Of a stretch of 15,012 nt of DNA, positions 1-8,214 are shown one piece after another. Below the pieces are notes generated by a model. That model had not been told where the DNA came from. It ran no database searches and saw nothing but the letters and a program-made list of their open reading frames with translations. The DNA comes from JBBQNY01 sp038221545 (lineage in GTDB: Bacteria; Pseudomonadota; Gammaproteobacteria; Xanthomonadales; Ahniellaceae): NCBI GenBank assembly GCA_038221545.1, contig JBBRIE010000056.1, forward strand, positions 1-15,012. The letters are read 5' to 3'. Each line of letters opens with the position of its first letter. The first letter of the stretch is position 1. The position numbers were made by a program, and so were the translations under genes.

Positions 1-777
<777 letters not shown>

Positions 778-819
778 GCTGGCATTGCTGCACCGCCCCC
801 ACGCAAAAATGGAAAGATC

Positions 820-1671
820 GTGACCTGCAAGCAATACGCGTTGTTCGGACAACCGATAGAGCATTCCCTGTCACCGCGCATCCATGCGGCCTTCGCGCGC
901 GACTCTGCGGTGGCGATGGAGTACGTCGCCCACGCGAGCAGCGCGGCGGATTTCGAGGCGAAGTTGCAGGCTTTTGCCGACAGCGGCGGTGACGGCGCCA
1001 ACGTCACCCAGCCGCTCAAGGCGTTGGCGGCCACGCTCGCGGAAACGCTGTCCGAAGTGGCGCAGCGCGCCGGCGTGGTCAACACGCTTACGCGACGTGG
1101 CGGCCAGTGGCACGGCGACAACACGGATGGCGCCGGCCTGGTGCATGACCTGGCCGAACGCCTGCGCCTCGACCTGCGCGGGCGACGCACCTTGATGCTG
1201 GGCGCGGGCGGCGCGGCGGCGGGTGTGCTGCCGGCTTTGCTCGACGCCGGCGTCGAGTCGGTGACGATCGTCAATCGCACGCCGCAAAGCGCGGAGCGCC
1301 TGAGCGAGCGCCATGACGATCCGGGCCGCGTCAACGCGCGCTACTGGAAGGATCTTGCAACGCTCGGAGCGTTCGATTTCGTCGTCGATGCGACGTCCGC
1401 CGGACATTCGGGGGTGGCGCTCGAACTGCCCTTCTCGATCACCGGCGCGCGCACGCTCGCGGTCAGCCTGAGCTACGGCGCCGCGGCGGCACGATTCCTA
1501 GCCTGGGCCCGGGCCGCCGGATGCAGCGACGTGCAGGACGGTCTCGGCATGCTGATCGAGCAGGCCGCGGCGAGTTTCGAGATATGGCATGGCCTGCGTC
1601 CCGACACGGATCCGGTGCACCGGGAGCTCGGCGCAGGCCGCGGCGAAGCCGCGTTGCTGGGCAGCGACTGA
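820..1671 (+). CDS. aroE: Shikimate dehydrogenase (NADP+)
   Basis: Reduces 3-dehydroshikimate to shikimate with NADPH, the fourth step of the chorismate pathway. The protein has 283 residues, close to the usual 270-285. Shikimate-binding S16 and S18 lie in HSLSP, the catalytic Lys67 in NVTQPLK, Asn88 in VVNT, and the catalytic Asp103 in NTDG. The Rossmann glycine motif LGAGGAA starts near residue 127 and is followed by the NADP-selective NRT segment. The C-terminal DGLGMLIEQAAASFEIWHG is typical. I chose GTG at 820: an ATG at 809 runs into a stop after four codons, and GGAAAG at 811-816 is the only purine-rich stretch in front. The Gln in NVTQPLK replaces a more common hydrophobic residue. 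It lies behind hemB and converges on yrdA. A TAAGCT box overlapping the hemB stop (775-780) could give it its own promoter, but this is weak. Confidence 0.97.
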   Translation: MTCKQYALFGQPIEHSLSPRIHAAFARDSAVAMEYVAHASSAADFEAKLQAFADSGGDGANVTQPLKALAATLAETLSEVAQRAGVVNTLTRRGGQWHGDNTDGAGLVHDLAERLRLDLRGRRTLMLGAGGAAAGVLPALLDAGVESVTIVNRTPQSAERLSERHDDPGRVNARYWKDLATLGAFDFVVDATSAGHSGVALELPFSITGARTLAVSLSYGAAAARFLAWARAAGCSDVQDGLGMLIEQAAASFEIWHGLRPDTDPVHRELGAGRGEAALLGSD

Positions 1672-1677
1672 CGTCGA

Positions 1678-1698
1678 GCTGCCCGCGAACGCGGGAGC
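1678..1698. terminator. Candidate hairpin between convergent aroE and yrdA
   Basis: The 38-base gap between the two stop codons holds CCCGC-GAAC-GCGGG (1682-1695), extended by GCT/AGC on the outside with one bulged G. It could end transcripts from both sides. No T-tract follows, so function as an intrinsic terminator is only inferred from position. Confidence 0.35.
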
Positions 1699-1709
1699 CG
1701 CCGCCCCGG

Positions 1710-2261
1710 TCAGTCCGCGTCGGGGGTCGGAGTTCCTTCGAGGTACTGGTTCTTCAATCGCACGTAGTTCCGCGCCGAGTAATACAGCTGCTCGACCTCG
1801 GCGTCGCTCAGCAGGCGCACGCAGCGGGCCGGATTGCCCAGCCACAGTTCGCGCTCGCCGACCACCTTGCCCGGTGCCACGACGGCGCCCGCGCCGACGA
1901 AGCCGTGCCTGCGCACGGTCGCGCCGTCGAGCACCGTCGCATGCATGCCGACGAGGCAGGCGTCCTCAAGGGTGCAGGCATGGATGACTGCCGCGTGGCC
2001 GATGGTGACGTCGTCGCCGATGAGGCAGGCGAAGCCGTCGCCCGTGTACGGACCCGCATGCGTGACGTGCAGGATGCTGCCGTCCTGCACGTTGCTGCGC
2101 GCGCCAATGCGGATGCGGTGCACGTCGCCGCGCGCGACCGCGCCCGGCCAGATCGAGGCATCGTCGCCCAGTGCGACGTCGCCAATGACGATCGCGTCCG
2201 GATCGACGTAACAGCGGGCGCCGAGGCTCGGCCAAGTGCCGCCGAAAGCACGCAGGGTCAT
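1710..2261 (-). CDS. yrdA: Gamma-carbonic anhydrase-like hexapeptide-repeat protein (YrdA/PaaY family)
   Basis: Small trimeric left-handed beta-helix protein of the gamma-carbonic anhydrase superfamily; some members hydrate CO2, while others have thioesterase or unknown roles. The 183 residues align well from memory with E. coli YrdA: IWPGAVARGDV, IGARSNVQDGSILHVTH, IGHAAVIHAC and the C-terminal LSDAEVEQLYYSARNYV are all family blocks. Residues equivalent to the Methanosarcina Cam zinc ligands are present (H65, H89, H94), as are R44, D46, Q59 and D60, so metal binding is likely. The acidic loop carrying the Cam proton-shuttle Glu is absent, as in most YrdA proteins, so catalytic activity is uncertain. 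The ATG at 2261 starts the conserved MTLRAFGG sequence. It is transcribed divergently from the aldehyde dehydrogenase and converges on aroE. Confidence 0.94.
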   Translation of the reverse strand: MTLRAFGGTWPSLGARCYVDPDAIVIGDVALGDDASIWPGAVARGDVHRIRIGARSNVQDGSILHVTHAGPYTGDGFACLIGDDVTIGHAAVIHACTLEDACLVGMHATVLDGATVRRHGFVGAGAVVAPGKVVGERELWLGNPARCVRLLSDAEVEQLYYSARNYVRLKNQYLEGTPTPDAD

Positions 2262-2289
2262 GCGACGTCTCGTTACGAATCAGGCCGAC

Positions 2290-2295
2290 AGCGTA
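2290..2295 (-). promoter_or_regulatory. Candidate -10 box of yrdA (TACGCT)
   Basis: Reading the minus strand, TACGCT is followed by GTCGGCC, fitting the TAnnnT plus GC-rich pattern seen in front of several genes here. A start point about 7 bases downstream would leave a leader of roughly 20 bases before the ATG at 2261. No -35 match is visible. Confidence 0.3.
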
Positions 2296-2361
2296 ACGGA
2301 GCTGTCCGGATCAGGCGTGCCTGCGGGCCCTCGCGGCGCCGGGTACGCAGCGAGCCGGTGC

Positions 2362-2367
2362 TAGCAT
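2362..2367 (+). promoter_or_regulatory. Candidate -10 box of the aldehyde dehydrogenase gene (TAGCAT)
   Basis: TAGCAT followed by CGGCTCGCC lies 32 bases before GTG 2400 in the 138-base divergent gap. A start point near 2374 would leave about 26 bases of leader containing GAGAG, favouring GTG 2400 over GTG 2382. No convincing -35 is visible. Confidence 0.4.
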
Positions 2368-2399
2368 CGGCTCGCCAAGCAGTGGACCTCGAGAGCCCG

Positions 2400-3836
2400 G
2401 TGACGCCTCAGCACCCTTTCCTGCGGGACTCCGATCCGACCGGCGGCGCGGTTCCATTGCGTGTCCGCCTCGCGACCATGCAGGCAGCGCAGCGCGCCAA
2501 TGTTCCCGACTACGCGCAGCGAATGGATGACCTTGCGCGGCTCCGCGGTGCGTTACGCGGGCGGCTACCCGCATTCGCCGCCGCCACCCATGCTGATTTT
2601 GGCCAGCGCAGCCGGCACGAGACGCTGCTCGCCGACGGTATGACGGTCCTGTCGGAGATCGACCATATCCGCTCGCACCTGCGCGGCTGGATGCGTTCCG
2701 AACGGGTGGCGACCAGCGCCATGCACTGGCCCGGCCGCAACGAGGTGCGTAAGGTGCCGCTCGGCGTGGTTGGCGTCCTTTCGCCATGGAATTATCCGGT
2801 AAACCTCGCATTGATTCCGCTGGCCGGCGCGATCGGGGCCGGCAACCACGTGCTGTTGAAGCCGTCCGAGCACACTCCGCGCACTTCCGAGCTGCTGCAG
2901 GAGCTGATCGCCGAAGTATTCCCTCCCGAGCGGGCGGCCGTGGTGCCAGGCGACGCGGAGCTGGCGCAGGAATTCGCGGGCCTGCCCTTCGACCACCTGT
3001 TCTTCACCGGATCCACATCGGTCGGCCGCAAGGTCATGGCCGCTGCGGCACCGAACCTGACACCGGTGACGCTCGAACTCGGCGGCAAGTCGCCGGCATT
3101 CGTGAGCGCCGCGTGCGACCTCGAGGAGGCTGCGCTCCGCATCGCCCAGGGCAAGTGCTTCAATGGCGGACAGACCTGCATCGCTTCCGACTACCTGCTG
3201 GTCGAGGGCGATCGCATCGAGGCACTGGTGGCTGCGCTGCAGCGCGCCGTTTCGTCCTACTTCCCGGCCGGGGCGACGGCGCCGGACCTGACCGCAATGG
3301 TCAACCAGGCCCAGTACGAACGCCTTCGCGGCTGGCTCGACGACGCGAAGGCGCGCGGCGCCCGTCTGATCGAGATCGGGCCGGGCGATGCGGCCCGCCG
3401 GGTGCTGCCGCTGACGCTGGTGCTGGACGCGCCGGACGACTGCGACGTGATGCGTCACGAGTTGTTCGGCCCGGTGCTGCCCCTGCTGCGGGTCGCGGAC
3501 GCCGGTGCCGCCATCGACTACATCAATGCGCGGCCGCGCCCGCTCGCGCTATACCTTTTCGACTCCGACATGCACCGGGTCGACGATTTCCTTGCACGCA
3601 CCCCGGTCGGCAGCGTCGCGATCAACGACACGATCGTGCAATTCGCGCAGGTCGGACTGCCGTTCGGCGGCATCGGCGCATCGGGCCTTGGCCAGTATCA
3701 CGGCCGCTATAGTTTCGAGACGTTTTCCAAGCGCCTGCCGGTGTTCCGCCAGGCCGGTGCGTTTGCCAGCACGCGCCTCGCCCGACCGCCCTATCGCCGC
3801 TTCGCGGACCTGCTGGTACGGCTCATGACGCGCTGA
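2400..3836 (+). CDS. Aldehyde dehydrogenase, coniferyl-aldehyde-dehydrogenase type
   Basis: NAD(P)-dependent oxidation of an aldehyde to its carboxylate. The 478-residue length and the layout match the CalB-like branch of the ALDH superfamily, which includes coniferyl aldehyde dehydrogenases and membrane-associated long-chain aldehyde dehydrogenases. Visible landmarks are PWNYP with Asn131, KPSE with Lys154, FFTGS at 201-205, the general base Glu226 in LELGGK, and the nucleophile Cys260 in NGGQTC. A C-terminal basic tail (RPPYRRFADLLVRLMTR) may touch the membrane. The open frame extends far upstream through sequence antisense to yrdA. I chose GTG 2400, preceded by GAGAG at 2390-2394, as it gives a normal-length N-terminus; GTG 2382 is the alternative. 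The natural substrate cannot be read from the sequence. Its 3' end converges on the UPF0149 gene. Confidence 0.92.
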   Translation: MTPQHPFLRDSDPTGGAVPLRVRLATMQAAQRANVPDYAQRMDDLARLRGALRGRLPAFAAATHADFGQRSRHETLLADGMTVLSEIDHIRSHLRGWMRSERVATSAMHWPGRNEVRKVPLGVVGVLSPWNYPVNLALIPLAGAIGAGNHVLLKPSEHTPRTSELLQELIAEVFPPERAAVVPGDAELAQEFAGLPFDHLFFTGSTSVGRKVMAAAAPNLTPVTLELGGKSPAFVSAACDLEEAALRIAQGKCFNGGQTCIASDYLLVEGDRIEALVAALQRAVSSYFPAGATAPDLTAMVNQAQYERLRGWLDDAKARGARLIEIGPGDAARRVLPLTLVLDAPDDCDVMRHELFGPVLPLLRVADAGAAIDYINARPRPLALYLFDSDMHRVDDFLARTPVGSVAINDTIVQFAQVGLPFGGIGASGLGQYHGRYSFETFSKRLPVFRQAGAFASTRLARPPYRRFADLLVRLMTR

Positions 3837-3843
3837 AAGCGCG
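3829..3843. terminator. Short hairpin overlapping the aldehyde dehydrogenase stop
   Basis: CGCGCT-GAA-AGCGCG forms a perfect 6-bp stem straddling the TGA at 3834-3836, in the 29-base gap between convergent genes. No T-tract follows, so it is only a weak candidate for transcription arrest. Confidence 0.22.
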
Positions 3844-3865
3844 ATCGCGTGCGCCCGGCGCGGCA

Positions 3866-4543
3866 TCAATGAACCCAGCGACCGCCGCGACGCCGGGGGA
3901 CCACCCGCTCGCTGTCCTTGTCGCCCGGCGCGTCGGGCCCCGATTCCTCCGCGGAAGCCGGATGCTCACGCCAATACTGCTGCACGTCGAGTACCGCCGC
4001 GGCGATGCCATCGAGCGCGCTTTCGTATTCGGTTTCCGAAAGCGGCGCGACCGCCACGCCGTCGCCCAAGTCGAAGAGGTCTTCATCGGCCGCGAGCTGC
4101 ACGATCGGCCCGAGCAGTTCCAGCAGTTGCGGATCGGCCTGCATGCGCTGCTCCCAGGCTACGCCGCCGAGGTCGACACCCGCGGAAAAACCTTCGCACC
4201 AGCCCGCCGCGCTCACGTGCGGGGAGCCGTCTTCTTCCTCGACATGGCCGAGTATCGGCTCGTATTCGAAGCTCTCGAGCTCGCGCAGCACCGCCTGGTG
4301 GAAACGCAGCAGGAGCGTGATCGTCTGTCTTGCCTCGGCCTCGTCGGAAAAAGGCTCCTCGCTGTCCAGCACCGCCGACAGCCATTGCTGCGGACCCACT
4401 TCGCCTGGACCGATGCTTACGGCGGTGAGCAGGCCATGCACGCCGTCCAGCAGCAGGCCATCTTCGCCGGCGCGTTCGGCCAGCCGCTCCCCGAGTGCGT
4501 CGAGCTCATCTTCCTCCAGAGGGATTTCGGGATCGTCGATCAC
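3866..4543 (-). CDS. UPF0149 (YgfB/YecA) family protein
   Basis: Member of the UPF0149 family of small, mostly helical, acidic cytoplasmic proteins; E. coli members are YgfB and YecA. The family role is poorly defined, so I assign no function. Signatures are HGLLTAVSIGPGEVGPQQW (residues 36-54) and AAGWCEGFSAGVDL (112-125), followed by GPIVQLA (145-151). YecA proteins end in a zinc-binding SEC-C motif; this one instead ends in an acidic stretch and a basic tail (PRRRGGRWVH), so a YgfB-like architecture is more likely. Length is 225 residues. The start is GTG at 4543, which overlaps the xthA stop as GTGA (4540-4543), indicating an operon with translational coupling. The longer open frame upstream runs through xthA and is spurious. 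Confidence 0.88.
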   Translation of the reverse strand: MIDDPEIPLEEDELDALGERLAERAGEDGLLLDGVHGLLTAVSIGPGEVGPQQWLSAVLDSEEPFSDEAEARQTITLLLRFHQAVLRELESFEYEPILGHVEEEDGSPHVSAAGWCEGFSAGVDLGGVAWEQRMQADPQLLELLGPIVQLAADEDLFDLGDGVAVAPLSETEYESALDGIAAAVLDVQQYWREHPASAEESGPDAPGDKDSERVVPRRRGGRWVH

Positions 4544-5316
4544 GCCGCGAGCTCCAGCCATACCGGCGCGTGGTCCGACGGCCGTTCCCAGGCACGGGGC
4601 ACCGCGTCGATCCCTGCCGCGATGCACGCCCCGCGCAGCGCATTGCTGACCAGGATCAGGTCGATGCGCAGTCCGAGGTTGCGGCGGAACGCCGCTTGCC
4701 GGTAATCCCACCAGCTGTAGTGCCCGGCTTCCTCGTTGAGCAGCCGGAAGCTGTCGTGCAGTCCAAGGTCCAGCCAGCCTTGCAGCGCCCTGCGTTCCGG
4801 GGTCGAGCACAGGACCTGTTCCTGCCACGCGACCGGGTCGTGCACATCGCGGTCGTCCGGGGCGATGTTGAAATCGCCGAGGACCACGAGTTTCGGATGT
4901 CGCGCCAGCTGCTCGGCAAGGAACTCCTGTGCAGCGTCCAGCCAGGCGAGCTTGTAGGCGAACTTCTCGCTGCCGACGGCCTGACCGTTGACGACATAGA
5001 AGTTGATCACGCGGATGTCGCCGAGGGTCGCGGCAAGCACGCGTCGCTGCGGGTCGGGGAAACCAGGGAGGTCGGTGACTGCATCGGACCCGGGCGCGCG
5101 CGTCAGCAGCGCGACCCCGTTGTAGGTCTTCTGGCCGGAAACGAGGGCGTGGTAGCCCAGCGCTTCGACTGCCGCGCGCGGAAACCGCGCCTCCTCGAGC
5201 TTGAGTTCCTGCAGCGCGAGGACGTCGGGCACGCGGCCGGATTCGTGTTCGAGCCAGCGCACCAGTTGCGGCAGACGGACATTGAGCGAATTGACGTTCC
5301 AGGACACGATGCGCAT
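4540..5316 (-). CDS. xthA: Exodeoxyribonuclease III / AP endonuclease
   Basis: Cleaves DNA at abasic sites and degrades duplex DNA 3' to 5' in base-excision repair. The 258-residue protein carries the full exonuclease-endonuclease-phosphatase active site: Asn7 (WNVNSL), Glu37 (LQELKLEE), Tyr107 (INFYVVNG), Asp148 and Asn150 (GDFNIAP), Asp219 (LRIDLIL), and the Asp248-His249 pair in SDHAPVW. YSWWDYR at 200-206 is the usual DNA-binding segment. No Shine-Dalgarno sequence precedes the ATG at 5316. Instead TAGAAT ends exactly 6 bases before it, so the mRNA may be leaderless. The UPF0149 gene starts inside its stop codon. It is divergent from the patatin phospholipase gene. Confidence 0.97.
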   Translation of the reverse strand: MRIVSWNVNSLNVRLPQLVRWLEHESGRVPDVLALQELKLEEARFPRAAVEALGYHALVSGQKTYNGVALLTRAPGSDAVTDLPGFPDPQRRVLAATLGDIRVINFYVVNGQAVGSEKFAYKLAWLDAAQEFLAEQLARHPKLVVLGDFNIAPDDRDVHDPVAWQEQVLCSTPERRALQGWLDLGLHDSFRLLNEEAGHYSWWDYRQAAFRRNLGLRIDLILVSNALRGACIAAGIDAVPRAWERPSDHAPVWLELAA

Positions 5317-5328
5317 TGCCCGATTCTA
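5317..5328 (-). promoter_or_regulatory. Candidate leaderless promoter of xthA (TAGAAT, 6 bases, ATG)
   Basis: On the minus strand TAGAAT (5328-5323) is followed by CGGGCA and then the xthA ATG. Bacterial transcription normally starts about 7 bases after the -10 box, which would be the A of ATG. No ribosome binding site is present, consistent with a leaderless mRNA. The -35 region is poor. Confidence 0.55.
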
Positions 5329-5412
5329 CGTCGGTCGGGGTAGATCGCTGTCATCGCACGCAGGGGTGGCGGGTGCGACTCCCGCGCATTGGCGAAAACG
5401 GGGCGCGCGGTG

Positions 5413-5424
5413 CATGCTTGCGCC
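5413..5424 (+). promoter_or_regulatory. Candidate leaderless promoter of the CNB-patatin gene (CATGCT, 6 bases, ATG)
   Basis: CATGCT (5413-5418) followed by TGCGCC leads directly into ATG 5425, with the same 6-base spacing as the divergent xthA promoter. The first T of the consensus is replaced by C, so this is weaker than the xthA case. No Shine-Dalgarno sequence is seen. Confidence 0.35.
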
Positions 5425-7179
5425 ATGAGCTCCGACATGTCCGCGTTGGGTGGCGAAGTCGCGTCTGCGCTGCCCGGCTATGCCGAGCTCAGCAACGAAG
5501 GTCGCGCGTGGCTTTTGCAGCAGCTGCGTGCGCTGGTTCTGCCGTCCGGCCGCATCCTGTTCCACGAGGGCGATCCGGGCGACGCGCTGTATCTGCTGGT
5601 CGCCGGCAGTCTCTGTGCGTTCCGGCGGGCGGTCGATCGTCCGCGGGTACTCGGCCACGTCAGCCCGGGCGAGACCGTGGGCGAGACAGCGCTGTTCACG
5701 GGCGCAGCACGCAGCGCCACGGTGTACGCGTGCCGCGACAGCGAACTGCTGATGCTCGACCGGACGGCGTTCGAGGCGATGGCGCTGCGCGAACCGGCCG
5801 CGACGCTGGCGCTCGCGCGACACGCATTCCGCCGACACAGCCGCGTGGCGGGCGACAACGCGCTGCATGCGGGTCCGCGCACCATCGCCCTGCTCGCCGG
5901 CAGCGAGGGCACCGAACTGGACTCGCTGGCCACCGGCCTCGCGCTCGCCTTCGGCACGCGCAGCAGCACGGCAGTCGTGCGCTTCGCGGAAGGCTCGCGG
6001 ATGACCACCACGCAGTTGCATGCGCTGGAGCAGAGCCACCGGCGTGTGCTGTACGTCGACGAACCCGGCCAACGCGGATGGCGCACGTTGTGCAAGCGCC
6101 AGGCGGATGTCTGGCTGCATGCCGTGCGCGCGGATCGACCGCCCGATCCACGCACGCGCGACCCGCTGACGCTGGACTCGAGCCCGGTGCCGCGCATCGA
6201 GCATTTGCTGCTGGACAGCCAGTACGGCAACGCCTGTTCGGCGGCGTGGAGCCAGTGGTACGGAGGCATGCTCTCGCACCAGTTGCGCTCGCCGGCGGAC
6301 CTGCCGCGCATCGCACGGCTGGTCGCCGGCCACGGTCGAGGGCTGGTGCTGGCCGGCGGCGGCGCACGCGGATTCGCGCACGTAGGCGTCGTGCGCGCGC
6401 TGGCGGAGTTCGGCGCGTTGCCGGACGTGGTGGCCGGCACCAGCATCGGCGCGGTGGTCGCCGCGCTGCTCGCACGCGATGTACCACTGGACGAGGTGCT
6501 GCGCGTCATGCGCTACGCGTTCGTCACTCGCAGGCCCCTGGCCGGCTGGACCCTGCCGCTTTACGCGGTGAACTCGGGCAGGCGCGTGTCGGCGCTGCTG
6601 CGCGAGGTGTTCGGCGAGGAACGCATCGAAGAAACGGCGTTGCCGTTCTTCTGCATCAGCTCGAACCTGACCGACAACCTCGTGCACGTCCATCGGCAAG
6701 GCGTGCTCTGGCGCGCCCTGCGCGCGTCGGTGGCGATCCCGGGCGTGCTGCCGCCAGTGATCGAAGGTGGCAAGGTGTTCGTGGATGGCGCGGTACTCGA
6801 CAACCTGCCGGTCGGCGTGATGCGGCAGTGGCCGGTCGATGAAACCATCGCAGTGGACGTCGGCGCCGAGCACGGCATCACCGCCATGGCCGACGAGACC
6901 GAGTTGCCACCGTGGTGGGCGCTCATCCCCGACCTGTTCCGCAAGCGCACGCGTCCCGGCATCGTGCAACTGCTGCTGCGCGCCGGCACGGTGGGCGCGA
7001 CCGCGGCGAGCCAGCGCGCGAGCGCGAGCGCGGACCTGCTGATCGCGCCGCCACTGCGGGACATCGACCTGCTCGACTGGCATGCGCACGAACGCGCGAT
7101 GGAAACGGGCTACCGGCATGCGCGGGAAGTTCTCGCGCGGCGTGCCGCCCTGCCGCGCGGACCGGATACCGCGCACTGA
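5425..7179 (+). CDS. Patatin-like phospholipase with N-terminal cyclic nucleotide-binding domain (NTE family)
   Basis: Predicted serine esterase or lysophospholipase related to neuropathy target esterase. At 584 residues it has three parts. A cyclic-nucleotide-binding domain at about 20-125 contains a CRP-like phosphate cassette, GETALFTGAARSATV, with the Glu and Arg-Ser that contact cAMP in CRP. A middle segment (about 140-300) typical of bacterial NTE proteins includes an RxxD-like CKRQADVWL. The patatin domain (about 305-520) has the oxyanion motif GGGARG (311-316), nucleophile Ser340 in GTSIG, and Asp454 in DGA, so the Ser-Asp dyad is complete. There is no signal peptide or clear membrane segment, so it is probably cytoplasmic or peripheral. 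The start is ATG 5425, because the upstream TTG 5389 would absorb the promoter. Its stop lies 4 bases from that of convergent hemF. Ligand and lipid substrate are unknown. Confidence 0.93.
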   Translation: MSSDMSALGGEVASALPGYAELSNEGRAWLLQQLRALVLPSGRILFHEGDPGDALYLLVAGSLCAFRRAVDRPRVLGHVSPGETVGETALFTGAARSATVYACRDSELLMLDRTAFEAMALREPAATLALARHAFRRHSRVAGDNALHAGPRTIALLAGSEGTELDSLATGLALAFGTRSSTAVVRFAEGSRMTTTQLHALEQSHRRVLYVDEPGQRGWRTLCKRQADVWLHAVRADRPPDPRTRDPLTLDSSPVPRIEHLLLDSQYGNACSAAWSQWYGGMLSHQLRSPADLPRIARLVAGHGRGLVLAGGGARGFAHVGVVRALAEFGALPDVVAGTSIGAVVAALLARDVPLDEVLRVMRYAFVTRRPLAGWTLPLYAVNSGRRVSALLREVFGEERIEETALPFFCISSNLTDNLVHVHRQGVLWRALRASVAIPGVLPPVIEGGKVFVDGAVLDNLPVGVMRQWPVDETIAVDVGAEHGITAMADETELPPWWALIPDLFRKRTRPGIVQLLLRAGTVGATAASQRASASADLLIAPPLRDIDLLDWHAHERAMETGYRHAREVLARRAALPRGPDTAH

Positions 7180-7183
7180 GCCG

Positions 7184-8098
7184 CTATTCGACTCCGAGCC
7201 AGTCGCGCGGCTGCAGGAACTCCGCGAGTCGCGCCTCGGGGGAGTCGGGATCCGGTGCGTAACCGTACTCCCAGCGCACGCGTGGTGGCAGGCTCATGAG
7301 TATCGACTCGGTGCGGCCTCCCGATTGCAGGCCGAACAGCGTGCCGCGATCCCAGACCAGGTTGAACTCGACGTAGCGGCCACGCCGATACAACTGGAAT
7401 TCCCTCTCGCGTTCGCCGAACGGCGTGTCGCGGCAGCGATCGACGATCGGCAGGTACGCCGGCAGCAGACCGTCGCCAACCGCCTGCAGGTAGGCAAACG
7501 CGGTGTCGAAATCGGGCTCGTGCAGGTCGTCGAAGAACAGCCCGCCAACGCCGCGGGTTTCGTCGCGATGCGGCAGCCGGAAATAGGCATCGCAGGCGCG
7601 CTTGTGCGCGAGGTAGCGCGCATCGCCGCCGAACGGTGTGCATAGCGCGCGCGCCGCCGCGTGCCAGTGCCGCACGTCCGCCTCGTTCGGATAACAGGGC
7701 GTGAGGTCGAAGCCGCCACCGAACCACCACGCGACGGTCGAACCCTCGCGGGTCGCGCGGAAATGCCGCACGTTCATGTGCACCGCGGGCACGTATGGAT
7801 TGCACGGATGGAACACCAGCGACACGCCGACCGCGCGCCACGCCGCACCCGCAAGTTCCGGCCGCTGCGCGGTGGCCGCGGGCGGCATGCGGGCACCCGA
7901 GACATCGGAATAGCCGATACCGGCCTGTTCGAAGACGGCGCCGTCGCGCAGGATGCGGGTGCGGCCGCCACCGCCTTCGGCGCGCGCCCATGCGTCTTCG
8001 CGAAACGACGCGGCACCATCGCTGGCGGCCACGGCGTCGGTGATGCGGTCCTGCAGGCCGCGCATCCAGAGCGCGACGGATTCGAACTCGGGAAGCAT
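7184..8098 (-). CDS. hemF: Oxygen-dependent coproporphyrinogen-III oxidase
   Basis: Oxidatively decarboxylates coproporphyrinogen III to protoporphyrinogen IX using O2, in the cytoplasm, as a dimer. The 304-residue protein matches family length. Signatures are NPYVPAVHMNVRHF (100-113) with the active-site His107, WWFGGGFDLTPCYP (125-138), GVGGLFFDDL, and the C-terminal RYVEFNLVWDRGTLFGLQSGGR block with SLPP and WEYGY. The ATG at 8098 begins MLPEFESVALWMRGLQDRI, a normal HemF N-terminus, with GGCGAGG just upstream. The frame stays open to 8515, but that extension is antisense to the chorismatase and unlike the family. HemF implies aerobic haem synthesis and complements hemB at the start of the window. 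It diverges from the chorismatase gene; I see no clear -10 box for it in the 152-base gap. Confidence 0.97.
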   Translation of the reverse strand: MLPEFESVALWMRGLQDRITDAVAASDGAASFREDAWARAEGGGGRTRILRDGAVFEQAGIGYSDVSGARMPPAATAQRPELAGAAWRAVGVSLVFHPCNPYVPAVHMNVRHFRATREGSTVAWWFGGGFDLTPCYPNEADVRHWHAAARALCTPFGGDARYLAHKRACDAYFRLPHRDETRGVGGLFFDDLHEPDFDTAFAYLQAVGDGLLPAYLPIVDRCRDTPFGEREREFQLYRRGRYVEFNLVWDRGTLFGLQSGGRTESILMSLPPRVRWEYGYAPDPDSPEARLAEFLQPRDWLGVE

Positions 8099-8214
8099 GG
8101 CCTCGCCAACGCGCACCACAAAAGACCCGCGATGATCGCATGACCGCACGGACGGGCGCACGCGATCCGGGCGGGTTGCCGGCGCAGGTTTCCGTCGTCG
8201 CTCCCCGGCACCAC

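Noticed and set aside
1521..2399. Long in-frame upstream extension of the aldehyde dehydrogenase
   Set aside because: The extension runs antisense through all of yrdA and into aroE, and it shows no homology to aldehyde dehydrogenases. The gene start at 2400 gives a normal-length enzyme.
3869..5343. Plus-strand frames opposite xthA and the UPF0149 gene
   Set aside because: Shadows of recognised minus-strand genes; no motifs or ribosome binding sites.
5316..6842. 508-codon plus-strand frame overlapping the phospholipase gene
   Set aside because: It is a frame-shifted shadow of the phospholipase gene, Arg/Ala-rich with no recognisable domain.
5326..7176. 616-codon open frame on the minus strand covering the whole phospholipase gene
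   Set aside because: It is exactly antisense to a gene with clear CNB and patatin motifs, its product is Arg/Ala/Gln/His-rich without domains, and such shadows are expected at this GC content.
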